From assembly GCA_030374735.1 (NCBI GenBank), contig JASCIV010000756.1, forward strand, positions 1 to 12,828: 12,828 nt of DNA. Direction: 5' to 3'. The notes beneath the pieces were generated by a model. That model was given only the letters and a program-made list of their open reading frames with translations, was not told the DNA's origin and did not search any database. Below are positions 7,329 to 12,828 of this stretch, one piece after another. Every line of letters starts with the position of its first letter. The stretch's first letter is position 1. The position numbers were made by a program, and so were the translations under genes. Source of the stretch: Gracilaria caudata. Its lineage: Eukaryota; Rhodophyta; Florideophyceae; Gracilariales; Gracilariaceae.

Positions 7329-8178
7329 CGAGAAAGTTTCCCATGAAGTCTCGGTCAGAACTGACAATGACCCAACGTTGGGAACAATATTCTATGGTTT
7401 CGAATGTCCCTCATTCTGATCAGCGTCTAATGGCCGTTTTATGGGTTGAAAGAGAAAGAAGATACTTTGCTAGCACCTCCTTGTCCACGAATTCTGGAAC
7501 CCCGGTTTCAAGAGACCGTTGGCGAATGGTTAATGGAAAGTGCAAAATAAATCTCTATCGCTTCCGATTCCAGAAATTTGTAAGAGTTTTTATGAATGCT
7601 ACATTTAAATTGACAGGCATAATTGATGTCCTGAAGATTATTTGAATCTTTAATAGAAACTTGAAGTGAAGCAGTGGCCGTTTCGTATCAATACATTTCT
7701 TTTTGGAATTTGTGTTGTCGATGCCTGGTATCTTCACAAGTGCTCTATTGGAGATCGGAAACATCTTACTCCGCATTATTTCTATTGCCAACTTGCAGAT
7801 CAGTTAATCCAGAGCAATTGAGACTCTAAAAAATTGGATACTCGTGTTTCTGAATATTCAGACAAGGGATATTCTGACCGCAAAAGAGCTGGAACTGATA
7901 TACATTTGTGGAAAGCAAATGAAAGAGAATGGGAACGATGGAACTCTTATTGCTGCCACATACCAGGGTCGACGCAAAGGATTGAAAATCTACTTTCACG
8001 TTAAAGTTTATTTGTTCCAAATGTTGGCAAAATGAGGGAAAAGTTTTATATTTGCCACGCTTTGACGGAAAAGGTTTTCTCCTTAAACAATTTGCGTGAT
8101 GATCTTTCTGATGCTGCAATGGATTGGAAAACAAAGCAAAAACTTTTGTGTCAATTTCCGCATGGAGTTTTTGTGTAA
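7325..8178 (+). pseudogene. piggyBac-like transposase, C-terminal part, decayed
   Basis: piggyBac-family transposases cut and paste DNA at TTAA sites with a DDE/D-type domain and often end in a Cys-rich zinc-binding region. Three frames together give the family pattern. In the first frame (7325-7540), RTRKFPMK is followed by LMAVLWVERERRYFASTS, the strand-rich segment before the last catalytic region. In the second (7543-7821), SLPIPEICKSFYECY leads to IDRHN, where the family has its third catalytic Asp, then WPFRINTFLFGICVVDAW, the classic helix after it. Stops in this frame are TAA 7606, TGA 7624, TAA 7651, TAG 7654 and TGA 7819. Later frames give KSTFTLKFICSKC (7986-8024) and FYICHALTEKVF (8044-8079), remnants of the Cys-rich tail, ending at TAA 8176-8178. 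The N-terminal half with the first two catalytic Asp residues is absent from the window. No terminal inverted repeats were recognised. Confidence 0.78.
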
Positions 8179-8436
8179 AAGTTTTTATATGTAAACGACG
8201 CAAACCTTTAAGCAGCTTTAAGTTCCGGTATTTTTATTAACTCAGTTTACTTGCTAACTGCACTTTTATTTTTTTAACATAACAACCCTCTAAGAAGAAT
8301 TACCTTGTTTTTTCTGTCGTTCGAGTGGGCGCATAAACGTTTTTAGAATAAAAACTTTGGAAGTATTCTGGCTTTTGAAGGAGTTTTTGAGATTTTGAGT
8401 TAATCAGCGGGACTTGAATTCACACATCCGTGCTTC
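8179..8436. other. AT-rich spacer, probable 3' UTR of the minus-strand gene
   Basis: There is no gene. It separates the transposase relic from the stop of the minus-strand two-exon gene, and both 3' ends face it. T-rich runs on the plus strand give A-rich antisense sequence. Confidence 0.5.
8265..8270 (-). terminator. Antisense poly(A) signal AATAAA
   Basis: The plus strand reads TTTATT, i.e. AATAAA on the minus strand, 167 bases after the stop of the two-exon gene. A second copy lies at 8238-8233. Either could end its transcript. Confidence 0.35.
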
Positions 8437-9078
8437 TTAACTAAATCTATACCAATATCTATGACTCTGAGACACCATCTTCTCGCATACTTGAGAGAGA
8501 CACCGCTCTTCTTTCGTTACCCTGTAGACTCGAGCGTTCTCGGAGGAACACATAAAGCCAAACTGCTTTTGAACTTCTGATCTCCGTATTGCGTGTCGGA
8601 CAAGGGCGTTATAGCTGAACTGCGACCCAATTACGTCAGTTTGGAGAAGAGCTGCTGCTTGAAGTTGGGAAAAATTACCGGTCTCTATGATATGTAAAAT
8701 ATCTCGCATCCTCTTGATTTCAAAATCCTTCCGTTGGTCATTGAGATCGTAGATCTTGAGCTCATTTTTAACATCAAGTTGATCCTAGGAGAAACGAAAT
8801 TTATACGATGGATTTAAAGCAAAATGGCTATCTTTACCTCTTTCGTGAGCAGCATTGCGTGTGAGGCCCGACACTAGCTCCGAATCAGCAAATCCAGGCT
8901 GCTGATCTGGGAGGTGTTCGATATTTGTCTTGTCGAAGTCTTGTAATGGTGCGTCATTTTTAAACGTGTTCTTTTCATGCCGTTCCACATACTCTGTCTG
9001 CTGCACTGATTTTGTTGGTGATGTAGACGGAAAACAGAGTAAATAGAGAAGATAAGCTAGGAAGCTTCTGACTTTCAT
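8437..9078 (-). CDS. Probable two-exon gene with signal peptide, unknown function
   Basis: I do not recognise the protein. On the minus strand ATG 9078-9076 opens a frame whose N-terminus looks like a secretory signal peptide: MKVR, then a hydrophobic SFLAYLLYLLCF, then small polar residues. It continues as a hydrophilic acidic chain to a strong splice donor, AAAGAG|GTAAAG (exon end 8838). A 53-base intron (8837-8785) ends TTTCTCCTAG. Exon 2 starts at 8784 in the frame DQLDVKNELKIYDLNDQ and runs 115 codons to TAA at 8437, with several charged helical stretches. The phases do not fit: exon 1 leaves one extra base, so joining the signal-peptide frame to exon 2 meets a stop at once. An alternative ATG at 8855 joins cleanly and would give a protein of about 121 residues without the signal peptide. 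The gene may thus be frameshifted, or the signal-peptide frame may be an upstream ORF. Exon 2 frame and intron borders are the better supported parts. Confidence 0.42.
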
Positions 9079-9262
9079 GAATTATTGAATTTAGGCCAAG
9101 ACGGCTAATTTTTATAACTTTTTTGGTGGCGACATTTTGGCCTCTTATGAGGCCAACGCGGCCTCATATGCGACCAAAGGGTTGGGCGGATAGACACGAG
9201 GGATGAGGAAAGTTTCCATTTCGCGGGCCATGTACAACACACGGGCCTGATTTTAGCGCTTT
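9079..9262. promoter_or_regulatory. Promoter-side spacer with GGCCTC palindrome
   Basis: This lies directly upstream of the minus-strand gene. GGCCTC-TTAT-GAGGCC (9139-9154) is a perfect 6-bp hairpin, and GGCCTC recurs at 9160-9165 followed by ATATG, 21 bases from the first copy. A T-rich run at 9107-9125 is A-rich on the gene's strand. A regulatory role is inferred only from position and symmetry. Confidence 0.3.
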
Positions 9263-9665
9263 TTGAAGTCTGTTATGGCTTCGTCTTTTATATCCGTCGG
9301 AACGCGATCTCAGCGTTTATTGTTGTTTGACAAAATTTTTCCGCGTCAAGATGGTTTTTGTGTAGTCCTGCGCAAGAGCACTAAATATAAAATGCTTCTG
9401 AGAAATAGATATAAAAGATGTGTACCGACGCACACCGAAATAGATTTGGGATATAATGCGAAAAGTTTCTCACCCGTTGTGGGTCATGCGATTCTTTTCA
9501 GGAATAATGTCAGATGTTGAGCGCGAGATTTTGTTTGAATACACATATTATGTCTGGCGGATGCGAGTGACTCTCAAACCTTCACAGTTCAGATAACAAT
9601 TAGGTCTATTACTGCATGCCTGTCAATGGTGACGGAGATGCTTCTGACGTAGGCAGATTCTACAG
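9263..9665. other. Spacer with one doubtful small ORF
   Basis: A plus-strand frame from ATG 9275 to TGA 9518-9520 encodes about 81 residues, mixed hydrophobic and basic (ASSFISVGTRSQRLLLFDKI near its start). It has no recognisable domain and no poly(A) signal nearby. It could be a small gene, an old transposon fragment or chance. I see nothing else between 9520 and 9665. Confidence 0.2.
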
Positions 9666-10513
9666 GTGAGAAAGACCGAAACGCGTTCACCTCGGAAAAA
9701 AACTGGACTCTGCAACCAATCAAAGATGCCACGTGAACTCCGAGACCAGCCGGAACTGGAGAAATGGCGGGAGCGGAGGGGAGGGAGCAGGTCTTCGCTG
9801 TGCAGGTGGAGTGCAACCACGGGCAAGAGCCGCTGTAAGGCGCGTTTGGCCGCGTGTCGCGCGCAACGAGCAGCGTGGAGGCGGATTCGACCACAGCGCC
9901 GATTCACGAGGTCGGTGCATCGTGTGCATCCCACCAGTCAGTTGCTGGCGAGAACCAAACCGAGCGCATGCAGCGCGTTGCCTGTGCGCGCGCTGCACTC
10001 GCGCTGCACGCGCGCAACATGCCGTCCTTCCGTAAATCTAGCTGCGCCAATGCGCTCGTCACACGTGTTCCACGCGCGCGCGCTCGCAGCGCCTGCGGCC
10101 CCCAACGGCGCCAGCGCCCGCACGCTGCTCATGCCCGTTTTGAACGCAAAGCAGCGTGACGCTGTGCTCTCACACGCGCCCGAAACACTTCCCACGCACT
10201 CGCAAGCGCCTCCCAGCCACGAGCCCCTACGCCCATCCCGTACCGTTCGCAACCCCTCCTTCCCTTCGCGCAACTTGAGACTCTTGCTTCGCGCTTCATC
10301 CTCCATTCGCTTCCAACCGCTCCCCCATCGCCTTTCTCACCCTTCGCGTCCGCACGTGAGACTCGCCCCTCGACTCAGGCCGCCCTCCCCCGCCCTCATC
10401 TCGTTTTTGACCCATTCTCCGTCGCCGTCCTGCAATCATTCTTTCCTCTTTCCCCTCCCCATACGCTTCTTTGAAACCCAACCCTCTTCGATTGCTTTCG
10501 TTTTCACCGGCGC
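9666..10513 (+). promoter_or_regulatory. GC-rich then pyrimidine-rich upstream region of the kinase gene
   Basis: About 9720-10160 is GC-rich with many CG and GCGC runs. From about 10180 the plus strand becomes strongly C/T-rich up to the kinase start. CCAAT lies at 9716-9720 and CACGTG at 9730-9735, with another CACGTG near 10353. A plus-strand frame is open from 9666 to 10670, but its translation is Arg/Ser/Pro/Ala-rich with no domain, as expected by chance in such sequence, so I treat the region as promoter and 5' leader. No TATA box stands out. Confidence 0.45.
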
Positions 10514-10573
10514 ATGGCTCTTCAAGAAGCCGTTTCAGACCAAGATTTGGAGCCCGACGACTACTTTGACTGA
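10514..10573 (+). CDS. Upstream ORF in the kinase leader (19 codons)
   Basis: ATG 10514-10516 opens a short frame reading MALQEAVSDQDLEPDDYFD, with TGA at 10571-10573. It ends 82 bases before the kinase ATG. Unlike its Arg/Pro-rich surroundings it is acidic and compositionally protein-like. If it lies in the mRNA leader it could lower or condition kinase translation. It might instead be a remnant of an upstream exon. No transcript evidence is available. Confidence 0.3.
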   Translation: MALQEAVSDQDLEPDDYFD

Positions 10574-10654
10574 CCTTTTTCTCTTCCGTCGTCCCCACTT
10601 CCTTTGTCAACGTCTATCTTCTTCAAAGTTTGTTCAGCAAATCCATATCCCGCG

Positions 10655-12828
10655 ATGGGGAATGCAATAACGGTCCCACGTCCGTTTGCTCCGGACGATA
10701 CCCGAGCAATTTTTGACCAGCTCGATCTCGAACGCAAAGGCTATCTGACTCTCAAAGACCTTATTGAAGGTCCAAGCGCTGACCTAACAACGCTTCGCTC
10801 TCTTCCGGCTCTGTTTTTTTTCGATCAAGACAAAGACGGCACTCTCACCGCCAAGGAGTTTCAACACCTTATTCGCTTCCTCCACACCGAAAAGCAGAAA
10901 ATAGAGACATCCATGAAGCATGACAAGCCTCTTCGCGACCTTATTTACAGAGCCTCTTTGGCAGGCGTTAAGGACTGTTCCGTTCATGGACGCACATCAT
11001 ATCGTCGCTTCTCCTCTTTCCGAAACGTTCGCTCCGTCTACTCACAACCCGCGCAATCCCTTGCCACCGATGTCTCAGCAGCGATACCGCCACCGTATCC
11101 AACCGAACCAAGTGTAGCATTGTCTTCGTCGCCAAGTGAACAATCGCAACACGTTCCTTCTCGCACCTCGATTGACTCTGCTCCGACACCGCACGCCGAT
11201 GAAGGCCAAGAAACGCGAGCGCAGCAACCATCCAGTGCTTCTTCTCTATCCAGTGATCACGACGAGCACCACTACGAATGTCCCCGGGTGCATCCCAGAA
11301 TCCCATCAGTGGCCATGTTTGCATCTCAACGAGAATTTGAAACCATACCGGGGAGGGACGTGGACCCATCACAAAACGAATCCGACGCTTCTCTACCGGA
11401 ATTCGACCAAGATCCTAGCAAACGTACAGCACTCGGTGCGGCGGTATTAGAGAACATAATGCATACCAATATTCACAAGCTCGCAGATATGCTACATGAG
11501 GAAGGCTCGAGAGAGCAGTTTATGGCTTGGCTCTGGAGGCTGGTCAATTTCAATGGCACAGGAGTCATTACTCTAGATGAGCTGCGTGTGTTTCTTGAAG
11601 CTCTAAAAGAGGATAGTATCGATCTTCAGGAACTCGTGTTCTATCGCGAACCGCAGGCAACTCTCGAAGAGAGCATTATTAACGAGTTTGACACTACTCA
11701 TGCTGGCATGCTTACTAGGGACGAGTTTATGGTGCTTGCGGATCTCATAACCCGAGAGTACGAGTTTTGGGAAAATCGGCACCTTGAACGAGTGGGAGAC
11801 TACGAACTCGGGAGAACGATTGGGCGTGGAAGTAGTGCTGTGGTTAGATACGCTTTACATGTTGAGACGAGAGAAAAGGTCGCTATCAAGATTATCAAAA
11901 AGGGCAAGTGTTCGGACCTTAGCAGGCTGGATCGCGAAATTCAATGTTTAATGGCGGCTCAACACAAAAACATTGTTGCGTTGCGCGAAGTGCTCGAGTC
12001 AGAGAATAACCTTCACATTGTTATGGAGCTTTGTGGGGGTGGTTCAATGATAGATATTGTTCGTCTGTATCCCGAAGAGAGGATGCCTGAGGAAACGGCA
12101 AGGTTTTTCATACGACAGGTTTTTGAAGCACTTTCGTACTGTCATAGCGTCGGTATATGCCACAGGGATGTCCGTCTAGACAATTTGATGCTTGACAACG
12201 CGGGAAACATGAAAATCACAGACTTTGGGCACAGTGGAATGTACACACCTGGGTGGGATATGTTTTCCAGCGCCCTAGTGGGGTCGGTCTTCAATCTATC
12301 ACCGGAACAAATAATGGGGCACGTTTACAGCGGAGAAAGGATAGATATATGGTCGGCGGGTGTCGCTGTCTACTGCCTTCTTGTAGGCAGACCACCCTTC
12401 TATGAGCCAGAGGTGAACGCACTATTGGAACGTGTTCTTGCCTGCGAGTTTGAAGTCCCGGAATTCGTTTCCCCGAGTGCTGCCGATTTCATCCGTTGTA
12501 TGATACGTGCGGTTCCTCAAGAGCGCATTCCGCTGCATCAAATGTTACACCATCCTTGGTTTTACGATGGGCCCGAATTCGGCCCTTCCATGAATGTCGT
12601 TGTTATACCCGTCGACAAGTTCTTCGAGAAACGTCCCGATATCGCAGAGATGATCATGGCAATGACTATTTACCAGCACCATCTTCATTTTCACCTCGCG
12701 GATACTCAGAATCCCAGAGCCGCACCTCTGAGTCTTCGTGGCCAGGATTGGACACTGAAATGCTTGTGTCCGAAGAATGATATTAAGTTCACCGTTTCGT
12801 TGTTCACTCGAAAACCAGGAACATATCG
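10655..12828 (+). CDS. EF-hand Ser/Thr protein kinase with N-terminal Ca2+-binding domain, partial
   Basis: A single frame is open for 724 codons and runs off the right edge, without introns. ATG 10655 has G at -3 and +4. The start MGNAIT fits the N-myristoylation pattern (Gly2, Thr6), suggesting membrane attachment. Four EF-hand loops are visible: 24-35 (degenerate), 57-68 (canonical DQDKDGTLTAKE), 298-309 (NFNGTGVITLDE) and 346-357 (weak). A Ser/Pro/Glu-rich linker lies at about 105-280. The kinase domain spans about 383-640. It has the Gly loop GRGSSAVV from 390, VAIK with Lys412, a likely helix-C Glu428, HRDVRLDN at 503-510, DFG at 523-525 and SPE at 549-551 in place of APE, followed by a DIWSAGV motif. 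Asp505, Asn510 and Asp523 are present, so catalysis is plausible. The usual Lys of HRDxKxxN is Arg507. The kinase resembles CAMK/SNF1-type enzymes. The EF-hands precede the kinase, the reverse of plant and apicomplexan CDPKs. Substrates are unknown. A tail of about 85 residues follows and is incomplete. Confidence 0.92.
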   Translation, partial: MGNAITVPRPFAPDDTRAIFDQLDLERKGYLTLKDLIEGPSADLTTLRSLPALFFFDQDKDGTLTAKEFQHLIRFLHTEKQKIETSMKHDKPLRDLIYRASLAGVKDCSVHGRTSYRRFSSFRNVRSVYSQPAQSLATDVSAAIPPPYPTEPSVALSSSPSEQSQHVPSRTSIDSAPTPHADEGQETRAQQPSSASSLSSDHDEHHYECPRVHPRIPSVAMFASQREFETIPGRDVDPSQNESDASLPEFDQDPSKRTALGAAVLENIMHTNIHKLADMLHEEGSREQFMAWLWRLVNFNGTGVITLDELRVFLEALKEDSIDLQELVFYREPQATLEESIINEFDTTHAGMLTRDEFMVLADLITREYEFWENRHLERVGDYELGRTIGRGSSAVVRYALHVETREKVAIKIIKKGKCSDLSRLDREIQCLMAAQHKNIVALREVLESENNLHIVMELCGGGSMIDIVRLYPEERMPEETARFFIRQVFEALSYCHSVGICHRDVRLDNLMLDNAGNMKITDFGHSGMYTPGWDMFSSALVGSVFNLSPEQIMGHVYSGERIDIWSAGVAVYCLLVGRPPFYEPEVNALLERVLACEFEVPEFVSPSAADFIRCMIRAVPQERIPLHQMLHHPWFYDGPEFGPSMNVVVIPVDKFFEKRPDIAEMIMAMTIYQHHLHFHLADTQNPRAAPLSLRGQDWTLKCLCPKNDIKFTVSLFTRKPGTY

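Noticed and set aside
8408..8450. A tRNA 3'-half-like sequence (TTCAAGTCCCGC on the minus strand)
   Set aside because: The T-stem does not pair and no acceptor, D-arm or anticodon arm could be built around it.
9666..10670. A 334-codon plus-strand open frame overlapping the kinase start by 16 bases
   Set aside because: Its translation is Arg/Ser/Pro/Ala-rich with no domain, it spans a GC-rich and then C/T-rich block where long chance frames are expected, and the kinase start is much better supported.
1..12828. CRISPR arrays, rRNA genes, bacterial operons or tandem satellite arrays
   Set aside because: No regular repeat-spacer pattern, rRNA core or long tandem repeat was seen on reading through both strands.

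Overview
The window is eukaryotic nuclear DNA. It holds spliceosomal-type intron borders, AATAAA poly(A) signals on both strands, a chromodomain-bearing Ty3/gypsy (chromovirus) relic, a piggyBac-like transposase relic, a TRRAP/Tra1 relic and an EF-hand protein kinase. No bacterial-type operon or ribosome-binding site was seen. An algal or protist host, possibly a red alga, is my guess; nothing in the sequence proves it. Composition is patchy: GC-rich at about 4.0-6.8 kb and 9.7-10.4 kb, AT-rich at about 2.95-3.08 kb and 7.5-8.4 kb. This fits a mosaic of insertions.

Layout, left to right: (1) 1-2606 (+), the decayed 3' end of a TRRAP/Tra1-type PIKK pseudokinase gene, broken by frame changes and stops, with AATAAA at 2732. 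(2) 2738-3072, non-coding, with small hairpins. (3) 3073-3825 (+), the 3' end of a chromovirus pol gene (integrase tail plus chromodomain) with one premature stop. (4) 6220-4025 (-), a long antisense gene of unknown family that looks Gag- or capsid-like. It has an Arg/Gly/Ser-repeat N-terminus and a Pro/Ser/Gly-rich C-terminus, is broken by frame changes and stops, and has its own antisense AATAAA at 3951-3946. (5) 6786-7292, a polypurine tract followed by a TGT...ACA segment of about 495 bp that may be a 3' LTR. (6) 7325-8178 (+), the C-terminal part of a piggyBac-like transposase, decayed and starting abruptly next to the LTR-like segment. (7) 9078-8437 (-), a probable two-exon gene whose upstream reading frame starts with a signal peptide. 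(8) 9079-10654, mostly non-coding, with a GC-rich then pyrimidine-rich leader and a 19-codon upstream ORF. (9) 10655-12828 (+, open at the right edge), an intact EF-hand Ser/Thr kinase gene.

The most interesting reading is that 3073-7292 is the 3' part of one LTR retroelement in the order pol, antisense cargo gene, polypurine tract, 3' LTR. Such a layout is known from a few plant elements with antisense ORFs between pol and the 3' LTR. Here the antisense product looks like a viral capsid or Gag protein. The kinase gene runs 724 codons without a break, so the many frame changes in regions 1, 4 and 6 are probably real decay, not general sequencing error.
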